Source: Actinomycetes bacterium
Lineage (GTDB): Bacteria; Actinomycetota; Actinomycetes; Streptosporangiales; Streptosporangiaceae
DNA: 54,114 nucleotides
NCBI GenBank assembly: GCA_025964575.1
Contig: JAOPYO010000087.1
Coordinates: 1-54,114 of the forward strand
Direction of reading: 5' to 3'
Numbering within the stretch: position 1 is the first letter of the stretch; each line of letters begins with the position of its first letter. Positions 35,693 to 44,902 of this stretch are shown piece by piece. The position numbers were made by a program, and so were the translations under genes. Below the pieces are notes generated by a model. The model worked only from the letters and a program-made list of their open reading frames with translations, ran no database searches and was not told the DNA's origin.

Positions 35693-36847
35693 TCAGTACT
35701 TCGCTGCCCGGTGCTCGGCCTCGGCGCGGTCGGGGGCGGGTTCGCAGCCGCAGGCGACGGGGTCGGCTGGGGCGCTGGGGCCCAGGGGACGGCCGGCGAT
35801 CTCCTTGAAGATCCGCGCGCCCGGGGTGGCGCCGCACAGCGCGTCGGCCGCCAGGATCACCGCGGCGGCCGTGTAAGTCGAGCGGTCTCCGGGGAAGTGC
35901 CGGTCGTTGACGAACTGGTAGCCGGTCCAGTAAGACCCGTCCTCGTGCCGCAGGAACTGGACCTTCGTGAACAGCTCAAGCGCCCGGTCCTTGTCGCCGA
36001 GCGAGTCGAGCGCCATGACCAGCTCACATGTCTCCGCGCCGGTCACCCACGGCTGGTCGGACACGCAGCGGCAGCCGAGGTCGCCGACGACGAAGGTGTC
36101 CCACCCTTCCTTGATCCGCTGGTGGGCGGACAGGCCGCGGACCGGTCCCGCGAGCACCGGGTAGTACCAGTCCATCGACCAGCGGCTCTTGTCCGCGAAG
36201 GCCTCGGGATGCGCGGCGATGACGTGGCCGAGCTGCTCCGCGGCGAGTTCCCAGTCGGGCTGGGGCTCGCCCAGATGGTCGGCCAGCGCCACGGCACAGC
36301 GCAGCGACTGGTAGATCGACGAGCAGCCGGTCAACAGGGCATGATCGCTGGGCTGCCCGTCCGGGTGCCGGATCCAGATGATCTCACCCCGGGCGGTCTG
36401 CAGGCCCAGCACGAAGTCGATCGCACGGCGCACGGTCGGCCACATCCGGGCGACGAACTCACCATCACCGGTCACGAGCAGCTCATGCCAGACCCCGACC
36501 GCGAGGTAGGCCGCGTGGTTGGACTCCCCGCCCGCCTCGGTCACCTCACCGGCGATCCACTTGGCCGGCCAGGAGCCGTCGGGCCGCTGCTCGCCGCGCA
36601 ACCATTCGTACGCCCGCCGGGCGGCCTCGGTCAGCCCGGCCACGGTGAGTGCCATCGCGGCCTCGATATGGTTCCACGCGTCCACATGGCCGGGCGGCAG
36701 CTCCTGGCCGTCGACGCGGGTGGCGGCGAACCACGGGATCGCACCGGACGGGTCCTGCTGCCGGGCGATGCTCCGGGCGGTGGCCACCATGTCGTCGGCG
36801 GTCACCACCCCGTGAACGGACGGAATCACGGCAGGCTCAGGCCGCAT
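35693..36847 (-). CDS. Prenyltransferase/squalene-oxidase-repeat (alpha/alpha toroid) protein
   Basis: A 384-residue protein with helical repeats of the terpene-cyclase/protein-prenyltransferase fold: IARQQDPSGAIPWF, WLRGEQRPDGSWPAKW, FLRHEDGSYWTGYQF. It has an acidic-aromatic centre and a tail GCEPAPDRAEAE. Annotation pipelines call these prenyltransferases, but I see no DxDD cyclase motif, so enzymatic function is open; a glycosidase-like or scaffold role in glycolipid assembly is possible. It overlaps the upstream methyltransferase by 11 bp and is the last gene of a minus-strand run from the P450s. Confidence 0.7.
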   Translation of the reverse strand: MRPEPAVIPSVHGVVTADDMVATARSIARQQDPSGAIPWFAATRVDGQELPPGHVDAWNHIEAAMALTVAGLTEAARRAYEWLRGEQRPDGSWPAKWIAGEVTEAGGESNHAAYLAVGVWHELLVTGDGEFVARMWPTVRRAIDFVLGLQTARGEIIWIRHPDGQPSDHALLTGCSSIYQSLRCAVALADHLGEPQPDWELAAEQLGHVIAAHPEAFADKSRWSMDWYYPVLAGPVRGLSAHQRIKEGWDTFVVGDLGCRCVSDQPWVTGAETCELVMALDSLGDKDRALELFTKVQFLRHEDGSYWTGYQFVNDRHFPGDRSTYTAAAVILAADALCGATPGARIFKEIAGRPLGPSAPADPVACGCEPAPDRAEAEHRAAKY

Positions 36848-37637
36848 CCGCCGACTCCTTCGTCCGGCTCTCGGTGCGGGCCGGCTTGGTGAAGTACGTC
36901 ACGACGCTCTTGCCGATGAGCGGGTTGAGTGCCCGCTCGGCCAGCCGGGTGGCGAGCGGCCGCTTCATGATGTCCCACACCAGAACCTGGTGGTAGGCCT
37001 TCGCGAGGCGGTTCTCGTTGTTGTTGACGCCCACCGCGCACTTGATCCACCAGTACGGGGCATGCAGCCCGTGCGCGTGGTGATGGCCGTCCACCCGGAA
37101 ACCGGTGGACTTGAGCTTGGCCTGCAGTTCCGCGAGCGTATAGATGCGGATATGGCCGCCGGGCGCGGTGTGGTAGTCCTCCGACAGCGCCCAGCAGATC
37201 CGTTCCGGCAACCAGCTCGGCACCGTCACAGCGAGCTGACCGCCCGGCTTGAGCACCCGTAGCAGCTCGGACATCGCCTTCATGTCGTCCGGGATGTGTT
37301 CCAGGACCTCGGAGGCGATGATCTTGTCGAACGTGTCGTCCTCGAACGGCAGCTCGAGCGCGTCGCCCTGCACCGTCCTGGCCGTGGCCCCCTCGGGGGC
37401 CTCGCCCTCCAGACGCATGGCGCCGAACATCTTCTCGACGCCGTCCAGCTCCTGCTGGTCCATGTCGAACGCCACGACCTCGGCGCCTCGGCGGTAAAGC
37501 TCAAAGGCATGCCGCCCGGCTCCGCACCCCATGTCCAGAATGTGATCGCCCGGTGAGACGGGGAACCGCTGGAAATCAACGGTAAGCAGGGCGGTGCTCC
37601 TTCCATTGGCGTCCGCACGGATCGCGCGGGCGATCAT
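36837..37637 (-). CDS. Class I SAM-dependent methyltransferase (Methyltransf_11/UbiE type)
   Basis: Motif I ILDMGCGAGRHAFELYRRGAEVVAFD, then LPFEDDTFDKIIASEVLEHIPD and LRVLKPGGQLAVTVPSW, all standard for small-molecule C- or O-methyltransferases. About 266 residues if translated from ATG 37637, which directly follows the glycosyltransferase TGA. Homologues I know begin MLTVDF; here that corresponds to codons CTG CTT ACC GTT at 37589, eight bases after GGAAGGAG. A CTG start is therefore a serious alternative. It is part of the glycosyltransferase/methyltransferase/prenyltransferase-like set. Confidence 0.85.
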   Translation of the reverse strand: MIARAIRADANGRSTALLTVDFQRFPVSPGDHILDMGCGAGRHAFELYRRGAEVVAFDMDQQELDGVEKMFGAMRLEGEAPEGATARTVQGDALELPFEDDTFDKIIASEVLEHIPDDMKAMSELLRVLKPGGQLAVTVPSWLPERICWALSEDYHTAPGGHIRIYTLAELQAKLKSTGFRVDGHHHAHGLHAPYWWIKCAVGVNNNENRLAKAYHQVLVWDIMKRPLATRLAERALNPLIGKSVVTYFTKPARTESRTKESADAA

Positions 37638-38903
37638 TCACTGACTGTGCTTCGCCGCCTTGATGGTGGCTCGGTAGTGCTCGACCGTGGCGATGGCCAC
37701 GGCCCGCCAGGTGAAACGTTCCTGGACTCGCTGGTAGCCGGCTTCGGCGATCCGTGCGCGCTCCTCGGGGGAGTCGTGCAGCCTGCGCAGCGCGGCGGCC
37801 AGTTCCTCGACGTCACCCGGCTCCACCAGCACCGCCGCGTCACCGACGACCTCCGGCAGCGCACCGGCTCGGCTGGCCACCAGCGGGGTGCCCGAAGCCA
37901 TGTGCTCGACCGCGGGCAGTGAGAAGCCCTCATAGCGGGACGGCACCACGGCGATCTCCGCGCTGGCCAGCAGCTCGCCGAGGTCGTCGTCGGAGATGCC
38001 GCTGACGAACCGCACCCGATCACCGAGGGCCAGCTCGCGGACCAGCTTGTCCGTGGGGCCGTCCTTGGTCGGTCTGCTGACGATCACGACGTGGACGTCG
38101 CGCTCGGTGGCCACCTTCGCCACCGCGTGCAGCAGCACATCGACACCCTTGAGCGGAGAGTCGGCGCTGGCCATGGCCACGATCCGGCCGGGCACCCGGG
38201 GCGCCTCGCGAGGATGGAAGACCTCGGTGTCCACGCCCAGCGGCAGGATGTGCACGTCGTCCGGGTGGGTCCGGAAGTCCTGGACGATGTCGACCTTGGA
38301 TGACCCCGAGACCGTGAGGACCCGGCCGATCCGGTGGGCGACCTGTGCCTGCATGCGGACGAAGCCGTACCAGCGGCGCTTGCCGAAGTTCTGCTTGATC
38401 CCCTTGGCCGCCTCGATCTCGATCCGGCGGTCCACGCTGATCGGGTGGTGGATGCTCGTGACGAACGGCAGCCCGAGGCGCGGGATCCCGAGGTTCCCGT
38501 ATCCCAGCACCTGGTTGTCGTGCACGACGTCGAAGTCCCGGCGGCGCTTACGGAGCTCACGCAGGACCCGCAGGCTGAAGGTCAGCGGCTCGGGGAAGCC
38601 ACCGGTCTTCATATGGGCGAACTCCAGGACGTCGATCCAGTCCCGGAACTCGCTCAGCTTCGGAGTCCGGAACGGATCCTCGTCGCAGTAGAGGTCCAGG
38701 CTGGGGACCTTGGTCAGGACGATGTCCTCCCGGTCCAGTTCGGGATACGGCTGGCCCGAGAAGACCTCGACCTGATGCCCCAGATCGAACAGTTCGCGAC
38801 TCAGGTGCCTGAGATACACGCCCTGGCCGCCGCAGTGCGGTTTGCTCCGGTACGAAAGCAAGGCCACCCGCAACGGCTCGTCATCCGGCGTGACTCTGCT
38901 CAC
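37638..38903 (-). CDS. Glycosyltransferase family 4
   Basis: A 421-residue GT-B enzyme. The acceptor-side Rossmann domain starts LRVALLSYRSKPHCGGQGVYLRHLSREL. The donor-side domain has ADSPLKGVDVLLHAV, VSGISDDDLGELLASAEIAVVPSRYEGFSLPAVEHMASGTPLVAS with the conserved Glu pair, and LPEVVGDAAVLVEPGD. It uses a nucleotide sugar, acceptor unknown. GTG 38903 begins 12 bp after the P450 stop, with GAGAGGGG upstream. Its stop touches the methyltransferase start. This close packing ties the glycosyltransferase to the two P450 genes. Confidence 0.9.
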   Translation of the reverse strand: MSRVTPDDEPLRVALLSYRSKPHCGGQGVYLRHLSRELFDLGHQVEVFSGQPYPELDREDIVLTKVPSLDLYCDEDPFRTPKLSEFRDWIDVLEFAHMKTGGFPEPLTFSLRVLRELRKRRRDFDVVHDNQVLGYGNLGIPRLGLPFVTSIHHPISVDRRIEIEAAKGIKQNFGKRRWYGFVRMQAQVAHRIGRVLTVSGSSKVDIVQDFRTHPDDVHILPLGVDTEVFHPREAPRVPGRIVAMASADSPLKGVDVLLHAVAKVATERDVHVVIVSRPTKDGPTDKLVRELALGDRVRFVSGISDDDLGELLASAEIAVVPSRYEGFSLPAVEHMASGTPLVASRAGALPEVVGDAAVLVEPGDVEELAAALRRLHDSPEERARIAEAGYQRVQERFTWRAVAIATVEHYRATIKAAKHSQ

Positions 38904-38915
38904 GCACCGCCCCTC

Positions 38916-40142
38916 TCAGCCATGGGAGGCGGTGGGCGTATGGCGCACCGGCATCTCCTTGATTCCGTTGATGAAGTTAGACCTTAGCTTGCGGACGTTA
39001 CCCGACAGTTCGATGGTGGGCATTGACGCCGAAAGCGTTTCAAAAAGTACACGCAGCTCGAGTCGGGCGAGGTGCGCCCCCAGGCAGAAGTGGGGACCAC
39101 CGCCCCCGAACCCTATGTGCGGATTCGGGTCCCGTCCCACGTCAAAGGCGTAGGGGTTCTTGAAGAGGGCCTCGTCGCGGTTGGCGGAGCTGTAGAAGAC
39201 GACGACCTTGTCACCCTCTTTGATCTTTTGGCCGCGCAGCTCAGTGTCCTGAACGGCCGTACGGCGGAACAGGTTGACCGGTGTCACCCACCGTACGATT
39301 TCGTCCACGGCGGTGCGCACGAGTGTTCGCTCGGCGAGCAGGCGCTGCCACTGGTCGGGGTGCTCGAAGAACGCGAGCATTCCGCCGGACGCGGCGTTGC
39401 GGGTGGTCTCGTTGCCGGCCACCGTCAGTAGCAGCACGAACAGGTCGAACTCGTCGGTGGACAGCCGATCCCCGCGATCATCAGGCTCCAGCAGTTTGGA
39501 GACGATGTCGTCGCGGGGGTTGTCCCTGCGTTCGGCCGCCAACTGTTCGGCGTAGGAGTAGATCTCGGCGGCGGCCAGTGGCCCGTCGTCGGGAGAACCC
39601 TGGAAATCAGGGTCGTCATAGCCGATCAGCTTGTTGGACCACTCGAAGATCTTCTCGCGGTCCTCGACAGGAGCACCGAGCAGTTCACAGATGACATAGA
39701 GCGGCAGTGGCGCGGCGATGTCATGGACGAAGTCGGATTCCGTCCCTACCTCATTGATGAGCTGCACGCAGATGTCGCGGATGTGCTGTTCCAGGATCCC
39801 GATGGCGCGAGGCGTGAAGCCCCGGTTCACGAATCCTCGCTTGCGCGTGTGATCGGGTGGATCCTGATTGAGCATCATCATCTGCTGCATGGCGAGGTGA
39901 TCGTCCAGCGGCTCGTCGAACAGCGCCAGCCGGCGGTGCGAAGAGAAGATCTCCGGATGGCGCGAGACATGGGTGACGTCCTCGTGCCGGGTGATCGCCC
40001 AGAATCCGGGCCAGCCGCGTTCGCGGTCACCGTGATGCCAGTAGACCGGGGCGTTCTCCCGGAGCCACTTGAGCTGGTCGTGCGGTACGCCGTCGCGGGC
40101 GTACAGGTCCTGATCGACGAGATCGATGTCGGGGGGCGTCAT
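38916..40142 (-). CDS. Cytochrome P450, CYP124/125/142-like clade (second of pair)
   Basis: A 408-residue P450. I-helix AGNETTRNAASGGM, K-helix DEIVRW, haem loop FGGGGPHFCLGAHLAR with Cys353, and the terminal RSNFINGIKEMPVR matching the RSGWLNGIK-type ending of CYP125. The N-terminal PGFWAITRHEDVTHVSRHPEIFSS also follows CYP125. Members hydroxylate the terminal carbon of sterol side chains or branched lipids. AGGAGGT lies six bases before the ATG. It is 41 bp downstream of a very similar P450, so a local duplication is likely. Electrons probably come from the ferredoxin at 34103-34294. Confidence 0.9.
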   Translation of the reverse strand: MTPPDIDLVDQDLYARDGVPHDQLKWLRENAPVYWHHGDRERGWPGFWAITRHEDVTHVSRHPEIFSSHRRLALFDEPLDDHLAMQQMMMLNQDPPDHTRKRGFVNRGFTPRAIGILEQHIRDICVQLINEVGTESDFVHDIAAPLPLYVICELLGAPVEDREKIFEWSNKLIGYDDPDFQGSPDDGPLAAAEIYSYAEQLAAERRDNPRDDIVSKLLEPDDRGDRLSTDEFDLFVLLLTVAGNETTRNAASGGMLAFFEHPDQWQRLLAERTLVRTAVDEIVRWVTPVNLFRRTAVQDTELRGQKIKEGDKVVVFYSSANRDEALFKNPYAFDVGRDPNPHIGFGGGGPHFCLGAHLARLELRVLFETLSASMPTIELSGNVRKLRSNFINGIKEMPVRHTPTASHG

Positions 40143-40183
40143 TGCCGTACCTCCTGGATGGCGTGCCGATCTCTCGTGGGGGG

Positions 40184-41413
40184 TCAGCCGATCCTGGCCG
40201 ATGGGGTGAAGCGGACGGGCATTTCCTTGATCCCGTTAACGAAGTTGGAGCGCAGCAGCCGGGCCTCGCCTGCGAGCCGGATGTCGGGCATCCGGTCGAG
40301 GATGGTCTCGAACAGGACCGCCAGATTCATCCGGGCCAAATGGGTTCCCAGGCAGAAGTGCGGGCCGCCGCCGCCGAACCCGATGTGCGGGTTCGGATCC
40401 CGCCCGATGTCGAAGGTGAAGGGGTCCTGGATGGCCCGCTCGTCGCGGTTGGCCGAGCTGTAGAAGATGACGACCTTGTCGCCGGCCTTGATCTGCTTGC
40501 CGCCCAGCTCGGTGTCCTGCGTGGCCGTACGGCGGAACAGGTTGATCGGGCTGGTCCACCGGACGATCTCGTCAGGGGCGGTCCGCAGCAGCACCCGATC
40601 GTCCAGCAGCCTCTGCCACTGCTCGGGGTGCTCGAAGAAGGCGAGCATGCCGCCCGCGGAGGCGGTACGGGTGGTCTCGTTGCCGGCGATGACCAGCATC
40701 ATCGTGAAGAGCTGGAACTCCTCGTCACTGAGGGAGTTGCCGTTCTCGTCGGTCTTCAGCAGCTGGGTGGCGATGTCGTCCCGCGGGTTCTCCCGGCGCT
40801 CGGTGGCCAGCGCTCCGGCATAGGCCATGAGCTCGCCCGCGACCGTGGCGGCGTCCTGCATCGCGCCGGTGTACTCGGGATCGTTGAAACCGACCAGCTT
40901 GTTGGACCAGTCGAAGATCTTGCCGCGATCCTCGACCGGCGCGCCCAGCAGTTCACAGATCACGTACAGCGGCAGGGGGGCGGCGAAGTGTTCGACGAAG
41001 TCCGTCTCGCCCAGAGTGGCGACCTCGTCGATCAGTTCGTTGCAGATGGCGCGGATGTGCTCCTCGAGCTTCTTGATCATCCGCGGGGTGAACCCCTTGT
41101 TGACCAGGCTCCGCTTCTTGGTGTGGTCCGGCGGGTCCTGAAACAGCATCATCATCCCGTACATCAGGACATCGTCGTCACTGAACTCCTCGAACATCGA
41201 TGTGCGCAGATGGGAGGAGAACAGCTCCGGGTGCCGGGAGACGTGGATGACGTCCTCGTGCCGGGTCACCGCCCAGAAGCCGGGGACACCCTCGTTCGGG
41301 TCCTGGTGCCAGTACACCGCGTCGTTGTCGCGCAGCCACGCGAACTGCTCGTGCGGGATGCCGCCACGCTCATAGACGCTCGGGTCGATGATGTCGATTT
41401 CCGGGGTGGTCAC
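40184..41413 (-). CDS. Cytochrome P450, CYP124/125/142-like clade (first of pair), in frame with an SDR remnant
   Basis: A 409-residue P450 with I-helix IAGNETTRTASAGGM, EIVRW, haem loop FGGGGPHFCLGTHLAR with Cys354, and terminal RSNFVNGIKEMPVRF. It is clearly paralogous to the next gene. GTG 41413 (VTTPEIDIIDPSVYERGGIP) has AGGAG six bases upstream and aligns with the start of its paralogue. The frame stays open upstream through a truncated SDR, so a 525-residue SDR-P450 fusion from ATG 41761 could also be made. A KstR-like box and an 18-bp palindrome precede the whole unit. Confidence 0.9.
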   Translation of the reverse strand: MTTPEIDIIDPSVYERGGIPHEQFAWLRDNDAVYWHQDPNEGVPGFWAVTRHEDVIHVSRHPELFSSHLRTSMFEEFSDDDVLMYGMMMLFQDPPDHTKKRSLVNKGFTPRMIKKLEEHIRAICNELIDEVATLGETDFVEHFAAPLPLYVICELLGAPVEDRGKIFDWSNKLVGFNDPEYTGAMQDAATVAGELMAYAGALATERRENPRDDIATQLLKTDENGNSLSDEEFQLFTMMLVIAGNETTRTASAGGMLAFFEHPEQWQRLLDDRVLLRTAPDEIVRWTSPINLFRRTATQDTELGGKQIKAGDKVVIFYSSANRDERAIQDPFTFDIGRDPNPHIGFGGGGPHFCLGTHLARMNLAVLFETILDRMPDIRLAGEARLLRSNFVNGIKEMPVRFTPSARIG

Positions 41414-41761
41414 AGGCGCTCCTGTCGGGGAAGGAACGAGCAGGGGTGTCCGGTCGCGGGTGAACCCCGCGTTGTTGACCAGAACGTCGAACGAGTTGTG
41501 GGCCCCGAGCGCTGTCTTGAGCAGCCCCTCACCGGTGGCCCAGTCGGCGATGTCGCCCGCGTGCACGGTGGCCTCGCCGCCCGCCTGCCGGATCTCCTCG
41601 GCCACGGCCTGTACGGCGTCGCCGGGAAGGTCGTTCAGCACCAGCCGGGCGCCGGCCTGGGCCAGTGTCAGTGCCTCCGCCCGGCCGAGCCCCTGGCCGG
41701 CCCCGGTGACCACGGCCACCTTGCCGACGAGTGCTGTCGACTGATCGGTCACAGGGATCAT
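41414..41761 (-). pseudogene. Truncated short-chain dehydrogenase fused in frame to the P450
   Basis: About 116 residues with the SDR N-terminal half: LVGKVAVVTGAGQGLGRAEALTLAQAGARLVLND, GGEATVHAGDIADW, and FDVLVNNAGFTRDR. At that point the normal SDR sequence (active-site Ser, Tyr-x-x-x-Lys) is missing, and a short linker leads straight into the P450 ribosome-binding site without a stop. Catalysis is impossible for this piece alone. The simplest reading is a deletion that removed the rest of an Hsd4A-like gene; a retained NAD-binding domain on the P450 is the alternative. Confidence 0.65.
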
Positions 41762-41835
41762 TTCGTCCGCACCGAACGCTGACGCTCCGCGGGTGAGGCA
41801 GACGCCACTCAACTCGACTGAGCGCTTGCTTGGTA

Positions 41836-41849
41836 CACAACGAGTTCTA
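41836..41849. promoter_or_regulatory. KstR-like operator upstream of the SDR-remnant/P450 operon
   Basis: CACAACGAGTTCTA matches TnnAACnnGTTnnA except for the first base, and lies about 75 bp before the ATG at 41761. Confidence 0.45.
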
Positions 41850-41851
41850 AC

Positions 41852-41869
41852 ATGAGACTCGAGTCTCAT
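41852..41869. promoter_or_regulatory. Perfect 18-bp palindrome, candidate operator
   Basis: ATGAGACTCGAGTCTCAT is a perfect palindrome next to the KstR-like box in the P450 operon promoter region. It is a different sequence from the KstR pattern and suggests a second TetR-family regulator. Confidence 0.55.
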
Positions 41870-41924
41870 CAAGAGTCTGGCCCTGGGTAGTGACATGTGT
41901 CGCATAGCGGAGCGTGGCGACAGT

Positions 41925-41984
41925 CCACCCCCCGTGATCTTGCGGCTTCCCAGCTGGGGACGCCACAAGATCAAGGGAGTGTGG
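41925..41984. repeat. Divergent copy of the dispersed intergenic palindrome
   Basis: Arms CCACCCCCCGTGATCTTGCGG and CCACAAGATCAAGGGAGTGT plus two bases pair over about 20 bp with mismatches. GTGATC and the C-rich outer arm are kept, but the AT centre is changed (CTTG instead of ATGCAAT). It lies immediately after the MBL gene stop. Confidence 0.45.
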
Positions 41985-41987
41985 GGC

Positions 41988-42989
41988 TCAGCTCACAACG
42001 AAGCGGAGTGGATCTCCGTTGTCGTACCGGCGGGCGAGACCCCGGTTCTCCAGCGTCCGAAGATGCGCCGCGGCCTCCCCGGCCGCCATCTGCCGGGCCA
42101 CGACCGGCATGTCCTCCCAGGACTGCCGCCACTCCATCCCGGCGGCCAGCTCCCAGAGCGTCCGGGCCTCCCGGGACAGCAGCCCGGTGATCTCGGTCAG
42201 CCGCGCCTCGTGGTGCGCGGCGATTTCGCCGGCCCGTTCGGAGAGGCCGTTGAAGCGGTACTGGTGGGCGGGGAGCACCTCGCCGGCGTCGATCTCGGCC
42301 ACCCGGCCGAGGGAGTCCAGGTAGTCGCTGAGCGGATCCACGTCGGGCAGGTCGTACGGGTAGAGCGCGATGTGCGGGGTGATCCGCGGTAGCACGTGAT
42401 CGCCGGTGAAGATCCGGTCGCCGTCCTCCAGATGGAGGCAGATGTGTCCGGGGGAGTGGCCCGGTGTCCAGATCACCCGGAGCTTGCGCCCGGGTAGATC
42501 GACCAGGTCACCGTCGGCGAGCTCGCGATCGGGCACGGCAGGGGGGTCCGGGTGGTCGGCACGCTCTAGTTGCGCGTTCAACTCGCCGGTGTCCGCGCCG
42601 GCCCGCTGCATGGCCCCCAGCTGCCAGCTGCGGTCCGCGTCCCCGGCGACCAGGTCTCGGAACACCCGGACGATCTCCGCGTCGTTGTGGTGCATCGCGA
42701 TCCACGCGCCGGAGGTCTCCCGGACCCGGCCCGCCAGCCCGGCATGGTCCGGATGGTGGTGCGTGACGACCACACCGCGGACGTCGGCGACGTTCAGGCT
42801 CAGCGAGCCCAGCCCGTCCCGCAGCGCCGCCCACGCATCCTCGTGCTCCCAGCCGGCGTCGACGAGGACGAGTCCCCGCTCGCTCTCCAGCGCGTAGACG
42901 AGCGTGTAAGCGAGCGGGTTGCCCGGGATCGGCACGGGAACGCTCCAAATCCCCCCGCCCAGGTCCTCGGGAACAGGTGTCTTGCGCAC
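41988..42989 (-). CDS. MBL-fold metallo-hydrolase
   Basis: A 333-residue metallo-beta-lactamase-fold hydrolase with HHHPDH (H77, H79, D81, H82), TPGHSPGHICL as the third ligand region, FTGDHVLP and LPAHQYRF. A C-terminal helical domain of about 80 residues resembles the LACTB2/RNase-unrelated thioesterase-type members. It may hydrolyse an acyl-CoA thioester or lactone in the surrounding pathway. GTG 42989 has GAGGA upstream. It is downstream of the FadA5-like thiolase on the same strand, with palindrome copy 5 in the 95-bp gap. Confidence 0.88.
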   Translation of the reverse strand: MRKTPVPEDLGGGIWSVPVPIPGNPLAYTLVYALESERGLVLVDAGWEHEDAWAALRDGLGSLSLNVADVRGVVVTHHHPDHAGLAGRVRETSGAWIAMHHNDAEIVRVFRDLVAGDADRSWQLGAMQRAGADTGELNAQLERADHPDPPAVPDRELADGDLVDLPGRKLRVIWTPGHSPGHICLHLEDGDRIFTGDHVLPRITPHIALYPYDLPDVDPLSDYLDSLGRVAEIDAGEVLPAHQYRFNGLSERAGEIAAHHEARLTEITGLLSREARTLWELAAGMEWRQSWEDMPVVARQMAAGEAAAHLRTLENRGLARRYDNGDPLRFVVS

Positions 42990-43010
42990 GCCAATCCTCG
43001 CTTCACGTCA

Positions 43011-43063
43011 TCCCTTCGTGATCATGCGATCAATCGACGATCGATTGCATGATCACGAAGGGA
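43011..43063. repeat. Dispersed intergenic palindrome, copy 5
   Basis: TCCCTTCGTGATCATGCGAT and GATTGCATGATCACGAAGGGA pair almost perfectly. An inner TCAATCGACGATCGATTG stem caps it. It lies between the thiolase and MBL genes, which are read in the same direction. Confidence 0.75.
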
Positions 43064-43084
43064 GTGGGTTTCTGGCAGATGCTG

Positions 43085-44326
<1,242 letters not shown>

Positions 44327-44468
44327 TCATGTTTCGGGGCCGGCGTCCGGAGGCTCTGGTCGCGGACTGGGCGGAATCGCTCCTCTTCGCCGGGATCGCG
44401 CGCAAAGCTGATGTGCGCAGTGTCACGGGTGACGCTTCTCTCGTCGGCCGTGATCGACGGGCGCCTTA

Positions 44469-44891
44469 GTGTGGTCTGACGTGACTCGAATTTCGTCGGC
44501 GCGCACCTGGATGGTCGGGGCCGCCATTGGTTGTCTGGGGTTGTCCGTGCTGACCGCCTGTGGCACACAGTCCAGTGGCCAGAGCGGCCCCACGGCCGAG
44601 CAGGACACCGGGATGTCCCGCTACGTGCAGACGTGGAGCAAGGACTACGACAACACGAGCTGTGCCGAGTGGGTCACTCGGATGACGGACCGGCAACGGT
44701 GGACCGCCGCGCTGGAAATGCTGAAGAAGGACCGCAACGGGGACAATGCCTTCGCGGCCATGCCGGCCGACGCCCTGGTCGATGGCTTCAAGACCGCGGT
44801 CGGTGCGAGCTGTGCCGCCACGGGCGCGGACACCGTCGCCCAGGCGGGCGCCAAGGTCTACCTGTCCGGCAAACGGGCCTACCATCCGTAG
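44469..44891 (+). CDS. Small putative lipoprotein
   Basis: About 140 residues with a lipoprotein signal peptide: WMVGAAIGCLGLSVLTACG with an L-T-A-C lipobox, so the mature protein starts at Cys with GTQSSGQSG. The exported part is small and helical (DYDNTSCAEWVTRMTDRQRWTAALEMLKK), with two further Cys that could form a disulfide. Function unknown. It could be controlled by the KstR box upstream, shared with the thiolase. Start uncertain: GTG 44469, GTG 44481 or ATG 44511. Its TAG stop is part of a KstR-like palindrome. Confidence 0.75.
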   Translation: MWSDVTRISSARTWMVGAAIGCLGLSVLTACGTQSSGQSGPTAEQDTGMSRYVQTWSKDYDNTSCAEWVTRMTDRQRWTAALEMLKKDRNGDNAFAAMPADALVDGFKTAVGASCAATGADTVAQAGAKVYLSGKRAYHP

Positions 44892-44902
44892 AACATGTTC
44901 TA
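44889..44902. promoter_or_regulatory. Perfect KstR-type palindrome spanning two convergent stop codons
   Basis: TAGAACATGTTCTA is a perfect palindrome and a full match to TnnAACnnGTTnnA. Its first three bases are the TAG of the plus-strand lipoprotein gene and its last three, read on the other strand, the TAG of the minus-strand P450. There is no promoter position here. Confidence 0.6.

Noticed and set aside
40142-41782. 546-codon plus-strand frame opposite the first P450
   Set aside because: Shadow frame; the P450 haem, I-helix and K-helix motifs on the minus strand settle the coding strand.
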